DNA from: Manis javanica
Lineage: Eukaryota > Chordata > Mammalia > Pholidota > Manidae
NCBI RefSeq assembly: GCF_040802235.1
Contig: NC_133156.1
Coordinates: 144,009,173 to 144,073,172 of the forward strand
DNA: 64,000 bases
Reading direction: 5' to 3'
Under the pieces are notes generated by a model that was given only the letters and a program-made list of their open reading frames with translations, searched no databases and had not been told where the DNA came from. The translations under genes were made by a program, and so were the position numbers. Position 1 is the first letter of the stretch. Each line of letters begins with the position of its first letter. This document shows, in pieces, positions 21,401 to 32,758 of this stretch.

Positions 21401-24400
21401 ACTCTTCTACAGTGAAACATCCAATTAAAATCTTACAGGCATTCTCAAAAATCCCGTATCATGGAGTTCTGTTCCTTTACTGCATTCCAGAGGAGCAAAC
21501 CAACTTTGAAACTAGAAGAGCATTTCTGTTGCTGCTCCAGTAAGTCGAAATGTTCAGAGGCGCGGCTGGGCTATTTTTAACAGGTTCAGATGTGTCCTGT
21601 GGTGGCCGATTTCCAATGATCCAAAATTAGTCATGGGATCTTGGATGACAACAGTGTCAAGGGCTCAGACAATCAGAATCCTCAACATCTTTGAATTGTC
21701 ATCCTCAATCTGACACTACGATTGATTGCTTTGGTCAAACAATACATCATTCTTTGGAGAAAACAAAAGGAAAACCTCTCACTGTGAAGAAAGAGGTCAG
21801 AAGGTGTGGAATTAGGCACCAGGCAAAGTGGGTGCTGAATAATATTGGGAACAGTTTTCAGGCTCCTGGAAGAGGAGAGACTCTTGGTGAGGACAGTTAA
21901 ATACCTAACGGGCATTTTTATCTTACTGGTAGGGCATAAAGGAGAACAGCTGAGATTTTTTTTCTTCTGTTTTGTTTACTTATAAGGTCAAGGGAGAAGG
22001 TTGACTGGACCCGAGGCAGGAAAGCTTGGTTGTCACATCAGTCTTTCAACTGTGGAAAAAAGGAGAGATTCAGTTACCCTTCTGAGATCTCTTTGGCTTG
22101 TAAAGTAATCCATAGTTTGCAAGAGACTTGGTTAATTTTTGATAGCTTTATCCTGACAAACCCTTTCTGTTGTCTTAATTCAAATTGACACGCCAGGTGG
22201 GAAGTGGGTTTGATTCAGAGGAAGGGCAAGCATTTTGTTGAATTATAGCATCTTGTTTGTTGAATGTTGACTGCCTTGTAATTGAGGTGACCATTCCATA
22301 GAATTCCAGAATTTGGAAGGCATTATTGAGGCTGTCCAGCGCATCTCTTTGTCTCCCGGCAGGAGACAAAGCCTTCATAGAGAGATGACCATCAATTATA
22401 TTCTTAGAGAGGGCATGTGTAGGGGTCCATGATAATGTAGGCCATCTGCCTTTACTGGGGTCCAGAAGCACACAGGGTGAAAAATAGCATATGGCGTACC
22501 AAGAAGTGTTTGCTGAAAACTTCCTCTGTGCTGCATCCCCAGCCCTGCCCTGGAATACAGTGTGTGTGGAACAGAATTGGTTTCTGCTTCTTGGTCCCTG
22601 TTTTCAAGCTGGCTACTCCTTGTCCTGGCATGGATAGAGATTTTCTCCAGTGCTCCGGTGTTCCCTGGGAACCTGAACTGATGCTTCAGGTGCAAACCCT
22701 GAGGATTCCCTAGAACCTTGAGTCAGGTTGGTGGTGAAGGCAGAAGTGTTGGTGTGGGCGTGACTGGAGCAGTGCCCTGTGTCCATGCCCTGGCAGAGCA
22801 GCCCGACTTGCTGGGACTCAAGGGGGTGGTGGATGTTTGGAAGGCATGTGCCCAGCTGGCATGGACACAAGGCTGGTGCCCCATCCAGGGCTCTGGGGAG
22901 GACTCCGCACTCATGGTTCATGGCTGCAGCGTTAGAGCACAGGTAGTGAGGATGTGGTGTCTTCAGGTGCAGTTCCCGACAAGCAGAGGCCTGAAAATCA
23001 GAAATGGCTTCCAGATGAGCAAGGCAAAGCCAGACCCGTTCACAGATGTCCTTTTCAGGGTCCTAGAGAAGTTTACCCTCGTCTCATCTCTGTGGGATCG
23101 CTTGGAGTCCCTCCATGTCAGGGAGCCATGTGCCCAGACCTGTCTGATCAGTTCACTGTCTCGCATGGCGCCAGATGTGTGATGTGCTTCTTGGTGTTTT
23201 CCAGGACAAACAGCACATCACTTGCTGGATTGCAAGGCTGCCTCTTCTGGTGTCTAATGCACTGAACAGTCAAGGTGAAGGGGAAGCTGACCTTTCCTAA
23301 AATCCAAGAGCCCCAGGATGTGAGAGGAGAGTTGGCTGTGGAACAGTCAGATAGCTCAGCTGCCTGAGGCCCAATGCTGTGCCTCCACACTGCTGCCAGT
23401 GCGCCACCCCTCACTCTGCTTTCCCCGCCTCCTAGTGGAGTGTGCTTCAGTGCCAATGCTCCTCTTTAGAGGGTTTCCAGCGTGTTCGTCAAGATTCCCT
23501 AGTTAGACTGTGTGCTTCTGGAGAGGGATCGTCTCTTTTCTATAAGTCGTCCTCTGTGTCTCTTAAATGATGCTTTTGTCTGAGTTGAATGATCGATCAG
23601 TGGTTGCTCAGCATCAGAATCCCAGACTGTTTACACTTCTCCAGTTGTATGCAAATGCAATCAGTTCGCGATTCTTCATATCTCATTACATAGGTGTTTG
23701 TGAACCAGAAGAATGAACTCACTTCTTTTTTCCGTTTCTCCTTTTATGTAAACGTGAAAGAGAAGCACGTTTTTGGGGAATAAACTTTGGCAAATGGTTT
23801 TGAAAGAAGAAAATATTACAAAGGAGTTGTTTTTTTTTTTTTTTTTGGCCAGGGTCTTGTTTGAGTTTATAAATTATGTGTGTTGTTTCCTGTTGCATGT
23901 TTAATTTTATGAATGAGCTTATAATTATCCACCAAGTTATAAGCAAACTCGAAAAGACCTCCACATAAAAAATGTGGCTGTTAGTCCAAATGGGAGTATC
24001 TGAGCTCCCCTATCTTCACTTGCAGCCCTGGGTGAGCATGAGTTTTTTTTTTAAATACACAATCAGTCATGGTCTATCCCTTCGTGGTAGAACCCATCAC
24101 AGCAAAAATTGCCAGCTTTGCTTCAGATACAGTACACAGTCCTGGAAACAGTTGTAACTAAGAAAGCCAGAGAATGCAGGGGTCCAGAACTGCAGGGGGG
24201 TGTGGGGAATAAAGTGGCTTGTGCTAACAGACGCTCCTGAGCGCCCTCTCTGTCTCCCCAGCCATATCCTTGACTTTGCCCTCTCTTTGGAGGTTACACT
24301 GGCTGCTGGACCTGCCAGAAAATATGTGGAGTCTGTCTGATTTTGACACCTTTCGGGTTTCATGGTGCTTATGGTTCAGAAAACTATTCCAAAGGCTATA

Positions 24401-24476
24401 GTTCCAGATGACCCAAGGGGGAGAGTAAAAGCAGTGAGAATCTGGGTACTGGTATGGTGGAAAGAGAATTTAGCAA

Positions 24477-25092
24477 TGTAGGCATACTTCGGGGGTATGG
24501 TTGGTTTGGTTCCAGACCCCCACAATAAAGTGAATATCACAATAAAGCAGGTTAAATGAATATTTTGGTTCCCCAGTGAAGATAAGAGTTATGTTTACAC
24601 TAGACTGCAGTCAGTGAAGTGTGTAATAGCATTTTGTCTAAAAAAGAGTGTGCACAAGAACTTGTTCGTTATGCTTCAGAAGATTGGAAACTGATGAGAA
24701 TTAGGCTTGAGATGGATTAATGATTGTACATTGAGCATTGACCCCCCTATACTGAATTTTATTGTTGTTAACAACCATGTGATCAATAAATATGAGAGAT
24801 GCCCTCTCAAAAAAAAATGTACATACCTTAATTATAAAATACTTTTTTGCTAAACAATGCTAACCATTATCTTATCTTTCAGTGAGTCATAATTACTGAT
24901 CATAAATCACCATAACAAATAATAATAAAAAGGTTGAAATATTGAGAGAATTACCAAAACGTGACACAAAAACTGAGTGAGGGAATGCTGTTGGGAATAA
25001 AGGTGAGACTTGCTCAATTCAGGTTCCCCCAAACTATCAATTTCTAAAAAATGCACTACTTATGAAGCTCAATAAAGTGAAGTGCTGTAAAA
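24477..25092 (+). mobile_element. Non-autonomous Tigger-type (Tc1/mariner, pogo) DNA transposon, copy A
   Basis: The left end is followed by repeated 'cacaataaagtgaatatc' style sequence and by 'gtttggttccagaccccc'. The right end has 'actgatcataaatcacc', 'accaaaacgtgacac' and 'caataaagtgaagtgctg'. These are the terminal blocks of Tigger1-like elements with the transposase interior deleted. A TA dinucleotide target is compatible at the left edge. The copy is split by a poly-A-ended insertion (24646-24812) and followed by a second partial copy. Confidence 0.75.
24646..24812 (+). mobile_element. Short poly-A-tailed retroposon inserted in the Tigger copy
   Basis: This roughly 167-bp block interrupts the Tigger internal junction between 'attttgtctaaaaaa' and 'aatgtacatacctta'. 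It contains AATAAA ('gatcaataaatatg') and ends in an A run, with adenine-rich sequence on both sides acting as target duplication. It looks like the 3' end of a lineage-specific LINE or an LTR-independent retroposon, probably 5'-truncated. The subfamily is not assigned. Confidence 0.6.
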
Positions 25093-25106
25093 AAAAAAAA
25101 AAAAGA

Positions 25107-25395
25107 TTGTGTATACCTCAGTTAAAAATACTTAATTGCTAAAAATGCTAACTATCATCTGAACTTTCGTTGAGTTGTAATCACTGATCACGGATCACCA
25201 TAACAAATATAACAATGGAAAAGTTTGAGTTATTGAGAGAGTTGGCAAAATGTGACATAGAGACACAAAGTGAGCAAATGCTATGGGAAAGATAGTGCCC
25301 AAATACTTGATCAACCCAGAGTTGCCACAAACCTTTAATCATAAAAAGTGCAATATCTGTGAAATGCAGTAAATCAAAGCACAAAAAAAGACATA
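25107..25395 (+). mobile_element. Second, 5'-partial copy of the same Tigger-type element
   Basis: After an A run at about 25090-25104, the sequence restarts at the internal junction ('gtgtatacctcagttaaa') and repeats the whole right half of copy A: 'atcactgatcacggatc', 'gttggcaaaatgtgacat', 'cagagttgccacaaacc', and the AT-rich right terminal repeat ending near 25395. It lacks the left end, so it is either a partial tandem duplication of copy A or a truncated independent copy. Confidence 0.7.
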
Positions 25396-25399
25396 TACA

Positions 25400-27200
25400 T
25401 GTACATCAAGTTGCCAAAAAGAACTTTTATTTCACAATCTGCCTTCCCTCCCTCCACCTCCCACAATTTTTCTGAAGAGTTTTAAACAGAATGAATAATG
25501 GAAAGCTAACTTCACAGTTACTTTCAAATATACCTCTGAAATTTTATATGGATTTAACTATAAGGAGGATACCAGTATTTGAAAGCATGCTGCTAGTTTG
25601 TAATATGAAAAAAAATTCTGATACCAGTTCAGAGATATCTTAGTAATGTTGGCAGAGCCTAGAGGTCAATGTCTGAAATATTCCTGGCATAAAGAGCTTG
25701 TATGTTTTGTTTTGCTTTATTTGAAGTTTAATAATAGTATTTTCAGTTTGGTAATTTAATCAGAAATGAAGGCCACAGTTGTATATCCTGCAGCGGTTGG
25801 GAGAAGGAGGAGATGGGCCGCTGATGGGAGACCAGGCCAGGGAAGGGGGGCTCCCAGATGCCCAGGCAGAGGCAGGCTGCCCCTCAGGGCCGTGCTGATC
25901 CTTGGAAGGTACTGGCGAGCCTGCCTGTTAGAGAGAAGCCTGTGGGAACTCCGACCTCAGTAATATGGGGTGGAAATGGTAGAGGCAAAGCTGGCAGCCT
26001 GGAGGAGGTCATGCTTCTCACTCCAGGTCTTGCCTCTAGGCTGACACAGTGCCTTGGACGGTGATGTAGCTGACAGCTGGTTGTGCTTTCAGAACTGGAA
26101 GGAAGACGTGTCATAGCCAGAATCATCTGGATACAGTACTTCAGCAGGCTCAAAACTCAGAAAAGGCTGCACTTCTGTCTGTCTCTGTGGAGTTTCTGGA
26201 AGTGCTGAGAGCTGCAAATATAATCACTATATCTTCAGAGCTACCTAATCAGAAAGGCTTGCCAGACCTCTGGAGCGGGTCCTGAAATCTCCTACAGATA
26301 CCTGGCTCTCAGGCTAAATTGTTTTTCTACCTAGGGATGTAGGCAGATGATGATGGTCTCTTATTTGCAGCTCAGAGCCCTCTTTTCCTTTACCTTTCTC
26401 AAAAGAAATATATTAAATTGATAAACTCATTTGCTTCCTTGACCTATTACTGTGCAGGATGTTATCCCATAGCTTGGTGACTGAAGACAGTGATTTGATA
26501 TTCCATCTCAAGTCCTTCGGGTGGCTGGGCTCAGCTGGATGGTTCTCCTTGGGTCTCTCCTGCAGTTGTCATCCCATGTCAGGTGGGGCTAGTGTCATCA
26601 GAGGCTTCTGTTCAGAGATGGATGTTCAGGATGGCTTAACGCACGCACGCATCTGGTGCCAGAGGGTCTGTTCCTGTGGCCTCCCTCCTCCTACAGGAAG
26701 GAATGGGCTTCAAGAGGCAGGAAACATAAGCTTTCTGGCCATTTAAAGGCTGTGCCCAGAGCTGACATTGGCTCTTCCTGCTGAACCATGTTGGTGTTGG
26801 TCAAGGCAGCTGGGATTGCTCAGAGTACCCAGGTGGAGAAAATAGCACGCTTACTGGTGGGCAAGTGCCAGGCACACTGCCGAAGCACATGTGGGAGGGA
26901 GATCGTGTTGAGGCCATCTGTGGAAAAATACCATCTGCCACATCATTCCTCATGTTCAGTCTATAGGGGCCGACAAAATAAATGTGTAATCACTTGCTTG
27001 AGTCAATCATATGTAACATCATTTCTATAAAGACAGGGTTTGGTAGCTGACACACAGGCACTTCAGCAAATGCAACATGCAGATGTCAGACTTACAAATT
27101 ACAGAATGGCTGATTATTTTCACTACAATGGATTTTTCACTTCAGGAGGAAGATGACTTGCAGGATTTCTTTAAATAACCAGGCCTTTTAGACCTTTTCA
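25400..27200. other. Unique non-coding DNA
   Basis: No repeat or exon recognised. 25770-26060 is slightly GC-richer with purine-rich runs, but no splice-bounded frame is convincing. Confidence 0.4.
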
Positions 27201-27204
27201 ACGT

Positions 27205-27445
27205 GATTACCAGGCAGCATGAGTGTAGTGGTTACAAGAATGGACTTGGATGGAAGTGGCTGGATTTGGAGCTCAGTTCTGCTGCTGCTTTAGGTATGAG
27301 AACTTAAGGAATGTCTCAGTCTCTCGGGGTCTCACTTCCCTCAATTCTAAAATGGTAAGAGCAGTTCCTACTTGGTAGGGGTTTTGTGAAGATTCAAGAC
27401 TGTTAATACATGTAAATTGCTCCATAGTGAGCATTGTATAATGTT
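27205..27445 (+). repeat. MIR SINE relic
   Basis: MIR landmarks occur in order: 'agtgtagtggttacaag', 'tggagctcagttctgctg', 'ctcagtctctcggggtc', 'taaaatggtaagagcag', 'tttgtgaagattcaag', 'aatacatgtaaattgctc'. It is a nearly complete, diverged copy. Confidence 0.85.
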
Positions 27446-29685
27446 ACCAAGTATGTGTTGAGATGATTAAGTGAATAGAAACTCCTGACAAGCCAAGGTG
27501 TGGGTTAACATCTTTCTCTGCTCAAAAGCACATTACCTGATGCGTTTGGATCAGCTCCTCTATTAGGTCGCCTGCACAGGATGCCCACACAGAGTGCTGG
27601 AAGAGAGGTGGGAGGAAAAAAGTGGAATTTGCTAAAAATAAAAACGGGGCTGGGAGTTGTTGCTTAACTTTGCATAAAGCAAATATATCTTGATGTTAGG
27701 CAAGACTAAAAAGTTGGTGATTTTTTGTCCTCTTATGCGGGTGTCTTCTGCTTGCACCCTCAGATCCTCTCTGGATCCTTCTCCAGGCTGGGGGAGGTTC
27801 AGCCTCCCAGACTGCATCAAAGGCCTGCTAGCCCTTTGTTTCTGGCTGGCTTCCTCCCGTGGGAGCCCTGGAGAGGACGGAGGAAGGAGGCCTTGTGCTT
27901 TCAGTGTCTCCATGGGCTGGCTTATCCTTCCACCAAGGCCCCAGGCCCATTAGGGGCCCTCTAGGACCTTCAGAAATGAAAAATGCTCTTCATCTCACTG
28001 CGGTAGGCCTGGAGGTGGCCCGGAGGTGGCCCTGAGCTGGCTGTGACCAGCCTGGCCTATGCCTTATGTTTCCCTCTGTTTATCAGTACTCCCCAGGTTA
28101 TCAGAGTGCCCTCAGTGCTATTGGGCTCTGGGTACCACATCCCCAGGGTGGTGAGCATTAGCATCCATTTTCACTTGGCTTTGTGACCGCTGTTCCTACC
28201 AGCAAATGAGAAAATATGGTAAGTTAAAAACTCTATTGTCTTTCCCAATACGTGCAAAGAGCTTCTAGGAGGATGCATTATCTTGTGGAAGTCACTGACA
28301 GCCCTTTAGGGTAGGCAGCTGCCTCATCACTGGAGAAGTCCCCAAATGCTCAGGAGGTGGAGAAGCAAATCATGTGACCAGGAGTGTGATCGTGTGCTGG
28401 GCCCAGGAACAGACCGCTTACACCTCTTGGGCCACAAGCAAGGATGGAACCAGGGACATGGACTTGCAACCTGAAGCCACGCTGCCCCAGGGCTTCTTGG
28501 ACCTTCGGCTGCCGATGGCTCTCTGGGAAGAAATCACCTCTGGAACTTATCTGAGGACTGACAGTACTTCCATTAGAAAATTTGGAGCAACTGTGTTCTA
28601 GGTCCGTCTCCCTAAGCTAGATAATTCTTGGTTAGCAGGCAGATGTCTTCACTGGGCAGTGGACAGCTAGCTGTTTATGTCATTAAGGGCACCTGTATAT
28701 ACTCTGAATTCATTTTGATAAAATTGGTAAACTGTATTATCCCAGGATAGCCTTCATACATGTGGCCTAAGACAGACTTGATATAAACACGTAACTATCA
28801 GATTACCTATTGGTTTATACACACACATTCCCACTTGGCTTTTTAGCTTAATCCTAAACTTAAATGTTTGCAATCCCCAGTTCTTAGTGTGCATTTGGAT
28901 AATTGATGGGAATGAAAAGAGGGACCCGCCCCTGCTTCCCGCTACTTGCCCCTCCTTTCAGTATTTATATGTCTTTCAGAATTCAGTGTACAATAAAAAC
29001 TACATGGCAGGTCATATTTTGAATCAACTGTATGGCTTATTAATGAGGAAGAAATGTTCCTTTTGATTACTTTTCTATTTGTTAATAACCCCTTTGGGCT
29101 TCCCAGTCTCTGGAACTCCCCACAATTCTTTAAAATACAATTACTGCAGTCACTGGAGTAATTATTCTTCATAATGTCACCCTATTCAGGGTCACAAGGA
29201 TAGATATTCCAAGTAATACAATTTTTGCTCTAGATTCACTCATTTCACATCTGTAGAACTTAATCTTCCTAATATAGCACTTCTATCATACTGTTGTCCC
29301 ACCTCTCTAGTGATTCATTCTGAAAGATAAAAGATAACCATTTCTTAGTCTGGTGTTCAACCAGTTTTTTTCTCTTTCTAGCTCCACTTTCTGCTGGGGA
29401 CTTGGCAGAGACAGTGCCTGGAAGCAAGTGGGGGCATTTAGGTTGTCCCAGTGACTGGGGGTGCACCTGGCATTTGGGGCCCGAGGGCCGGTGCAGCCAT
29501 TATCATCTCTTGCCATCTCTGGAAGAGTCCTTCTCCTTTCCTGCTCAGAATCCAGCTCTTTCTCAAGCCTGGGCTCTCAGGCACTGATCTTGCCTGGTGC
29601 TTAAATTCTGTTTCCTTTGCTGTCATTGCCCGTCATTTGATGTAAATATTAGGTTGAATCAAGTGCTGACAAAGTTGTCTTCCAA
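27446..29685. other. Unique non-coding DNA
   Basis: No coding exon, RNA gene or clear transposon seen. A tiny direct repeat of 'ggaggtggccc' occurs near 28010-28035. Splice-bounded frames are absent. Confidence 0.4.
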
Positions 29686-29689
29686 AGGG

Positions 29690-29885
29690 ACAAATTGTAA
29701 ATATTTTCGGCTTTGAGGGCCTCATGGTCTCTGTCAGGACTGCTCAGTTGTGCTGTTGAAGCGTGAAAGCAGCCCTCAGCTGTGTGAAAAGGAGTGGGCG
29801 TGGCAGTGTTACAAAAAAACTTTATTTATACAAATAGGCAGAGGGCCAGATTTGGCCCAGGGCTATCGTTTTTAACCTCTAGCTT
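29690..29885 (+). mobile_element. hAT-Charlie-type non-autonomous DNA transposon relic
   Basis: The order 'gtaaatattttcggctttg', 'catggtctctgtcaggac', 'gcgtgaaagcagccctc', 'gagtgggcgtggcagtg', 'aactttatttatacaa', 'gggccagatttggccc' matches a common mammalian Charlie-derived element. Terminal repeats are decayed, and I cannot give the subfamily with certainty. Confidence 0.75.
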
Positions 29886-30015
29886 AAACAGAATAAAATA
29901 TCTGTTTTTGAAGCTCAAAATGTTCACCTGTTAGCAATTTCAAGGTGCTTCCATTGTGTACTTTGTTGTAAATCTCACTATCATCTGAATGTGTATCTCA
30001 TTTCTAGTCCAAATA

Positions 30016-30074
30016 CATCTGAATTCTCTCTTATTCTTCTTTTCTCTCTTCTCTCTTTTTTTTTTTTTTTTTTG
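30016..30074. repeat. Pyrimidine (TTCTC/T) low-complexity tract
   Basis: About 58 nt of almost pure T and C ends in an uninterrupted T run. It could be the complement of an A-tail from a decayed minus-strand retroposon, but no body of such an element is recognisable on its right. Confidence 0.7.
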
Positions 30075-30355
30075 AAAGCTTGTTTTTACCTCTCCTGGTG
30101 TCCAAGTCAAAGCCTGAAGTATTTTGGTCATGCACCAAATATGTATTCACACGATTTACACTACAACTGAATATGTAGTGCACGATTGAAATGCAGAACC
30201 CTAAATTCAAGATCCCTTCTCTGGAAGAAAAGAGTTATTTTCTCTGTACCCTAAAAAATGTTTATGTTATATTTATAATTACACTGATAGTGGCTGAAAG
30301 TTGCTGTGTTTATGATGTGACCAAGGGGATTTTCATTATTGTTGTTGTTACCATC

Positions 30356-30651
30356 TGTGGGGAAGCTGGGTTCCCAGGGCCAGGATTCTCACTGAACTTA
30401 AACCACCTGATGATGTAACTGGCCTGTTGCTAGGCTACCACTTCCACACCTTTAGGCAATAAACTATTATTGTGCTATAAAGAGAGCTCGGCCCAGTGCT
30501 CTGGGCAGAGGCAGAGATGTATTGAACCTACCGCCTGGAGAACAAGCTGGGCAATAAACCCTTTCACCCCAAAGAAACGTCCGCTGTCATTTCTTTGGTC
30601 ACACTGAATCCATAGCAAACTTTTGGGGGGCTGAAACCCATTGGCAAGACA
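30356..30651 (+). repeat. 5' LTR of the provirus
   Basis: Begins TGTGGGGAAG and ends ...GGCAAGACA. It contains a TATA-like CTATAAAG at 30475-30482 and a polyadenylation signal AATAAA at 30553-30558, in the U3-R-U5 order expected of a retroviral LTR. It aligns over its whole length with the 3' LTR, with clustered differences in the middle. Confidence 0.88.
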
Positions 30652-30675
30652 ATTGCTGTAGTCAGCAGGATTCAT
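30652..30675 (+). other. Degenerate primer-binding-site region
   Basis: The bases just after the 5' LTR should match a tRNA 3' end starting with TGG. Here 30654-30673 reads TGCTG... and has lost a clear TGG. A tRNA-Leu-like match, as in ERV-L elements, is possible but weak. Confidence 0.25.
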
Positions 30676-30728
30676 TGTTTTCCTTGGTTAACAATGTGTG
30701 TGGGGGGGTACTTCAGCAGGCTGCCACT

Positions 30729-32349
30729 ATGAATGGGGAGACAGTGGATTGTCCCCCAATGGGTATGTGGTCTGAGGTGGCTTGCCTCCTAGAGGGCTGG
30801 GCCCCACCCCAGAACTGGAGGCAAGTGGAGGTGATACCGGAGGCAGTAGTGATAGCTCTTGGTACAGTAAGTAGGTCTTTTGAGAGACAGAGTGCCCGTG
30901 ATGCAGCAGGGACTGTGGGTTGGCTGCTTCTCACAGTATTAAAAAAGTCTACAGAAGAGAACATGCTCCTGAAAAAGACCCAAGAAATGGCAGCACGAGA
31001 ATGTGAGATGCAAACTTCTGTGGATTCCCTAAAGAAGAAATGACATTGATGTGAGAGGAGGCAGCACAAGAACGTTGGCAGCGAGGTGCTGTTGAAGAGG
31101 TAAAATATTCTTTACAGTATGAGACGGCAGCACTGCCAGGTGCTCTGAAGGAGGAAAAGGCCATCAAGGAAAAAGATGAACTCCTAAGGGAAGCACAGGC
31201 AGAGGTGGCATGAGAACTCCAGCTGCAAAGCATTGAGTTGAAGGTAAGAGAGCTGCTGAAGACTGAGCCTGCATTGCTGTAAGGCATGGTAGAAAAGGCA
31301 CAGTTTGTAGCAGAGGAGGCACTCGGGGGAGGGGAGAGAAAGATGCCATCAGCCCCAGAAATGGAGGAGCTGGGAAGGATGAAGGGGTGGTATTGAAAGC
31401 ATGCCCAGTGGTTGTAAAGAAAATAAAGACCCAGCAGCCAAGAGTTCCCCAAAAAAGGAGTAGCTCCCTCCCCAAGTCCTGGAGCACTCTATGCTCTGCC
31501 CCTATACTCAGGCTGAGCTGGTGGATTTGGGTTCCCAGTTTAGGCAGAAGCCCTCGGAGTCAATATCAGCTTGGCTCCTGTGTCTGTGGGACTTAGGGGT
31601 GGATGGAATTGTTATGTCGGGATCAGAGATGGGAAAGCTGGCTTCCCTGGCAGTGCAGCCTGCCTTAAGGCAGTGATTACAAAATGCACATCAGACCCCA
31701 GGGAATCACTCCTTGATTGGCTTATGGCTGCATTTCATGCTGTGTGGCCCAATCAGGGTGATCTACCATCCTCTTCTGTTAGGTGGCAGTTGTATGCTGA
31801 GCTCCAGTAGGTGTTACAAGAGCTAGGCATAAGAAATGCCATCTGTAGTCCAGAGAATAATGGCCCAGATGAAGAGATTTTCACTACTGGGATGAAAAAT
31901 ATTGTGCTTCAAATGGCTCCCACATCCCTCATTGGGTCTCTAGTGGCCATTCTTTCCCCTCACTTAGGGAATCCCATAAGTGAGGTGACACATACAGTAG
32001 CAGACTTAGGAGAGGCTGGAGCAATGAGAACACTGAAAGAAATAAGGTCTGCTACTCACAGGAAGAATTTACAGTGCCCTATGAAGGTTACAAGGACTCA
32101 GATGTGGGTTGATTTAATACAGGTGGGGGCAGATGGAAGGAAATTAGATGGGAAGTCAAATAGGATCTTACTAGAGCTATGGCAACAGCTGAAACCAGAG
32201 CAGCAGTTCAGGCCATTAAGACCAAAGAGGCAGAGGTCAGTGACAGAGCCACGAGTCCAGCCTGTGTGTTTGCAAGACTTCCTGCTGGAGAACGAGCCAA
32301 CCTCACTTGAGCCCACACAGGAAGGTGATTGGGGAACATGGTTTGACTG
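30729..32349 (+). pseudogene. gag: Decayed retroviral gag (class III type)
   Basis: The likely start is ATG 30729, about 80 bp after the 5' LTR. The first frame runs to a stop at 31043 and is rich in charged, coiled-coil-like residues. A capsid-like segment is recognisable at about 31500-31640 (containing YTQAELVDLG and ISAWLLCLWD), then the frame shifts near 31640. The last frame, about 31811-32349, continues the capsid C-terminal part and ends in a basic and proline-containing tail. No CCHC zinc knuckle was found, which is not unusual for ERV-L-like Gag. In retroviruses Gag forms the particle core. This copy is interrupted by at least two frameshifts and several stops and cannot make an intact protein. 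Confidence 0.7.
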
Positions 32350-32399
32350 AGGGGAAGATCAAGGTATCTGCCCTGAGGGACCAGGGGGGCACTGGAGGC

Positions 32400-32742
32400 C
32401 ACATGTTGAAATAGCCATCCATTGGTCCCCAGTGAACATACAACGTGTCCTGGCTCTGGTGGACACAGGGGCTGAATGTTCACTGATTCATGGTAACCCT
32501 GAGTGGTTCCCCAGGATCCCCACTGTCATAGATGGATATGGGGGGAAGGCTATCAGAGTGAAACAAGCCCAAATCCCTTTGGGAAAGGGCATCTACCCCC
32601 AAAAGAGTATACTGTGTATATATCTCCTATTCCTGAGTATATTTTGGGGATTGATATCCTGCAGGGTCTGTGGTTGCAGACCACTGCAGGTGAGTTCAGA
32701 TTGAGAGTATGTGTGGTGAAGGCAGTTCAGGGGACATGCTAG
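32400..32742 (+). pseudogene. pro: Decayed retroviral aspartic protease
   Basis: The active-site motif LVDTGAECSLI is encoded near 32455-32488, and the flap and C-terminal motif ILGIDIL lies near 32635-32660, but in a different frame. A frameshift falls near 32585-32595 between them. The enzyme normally cleaves Gag and Pol as a homodimer. Here catalytic Asp-Thr-Gly survives while the frame does not. It sits between gag and reverse transcriptase, as in all orthoretroviral-type genomes. Confidence 0.8.
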
Positions 32743-32758
32743 GCACCCACCCATAATC

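Larger units (their letters stand above)
15866..24475. other. Long unique non-coding interval, probable intron
   Basis: No exon could be supported by an acceptor, reading frame and donor together. A weak L2-like stretch (about 23490-23610), a MER5-like scrap near 23598-23650, a 17-bp T run at 23830-23846 and a CpG-containing TATA cluster near 18.25 kb (listed separately) are the only structures seen. The rest is ordinary CpG-poor sequence. Confidence 0.45.
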
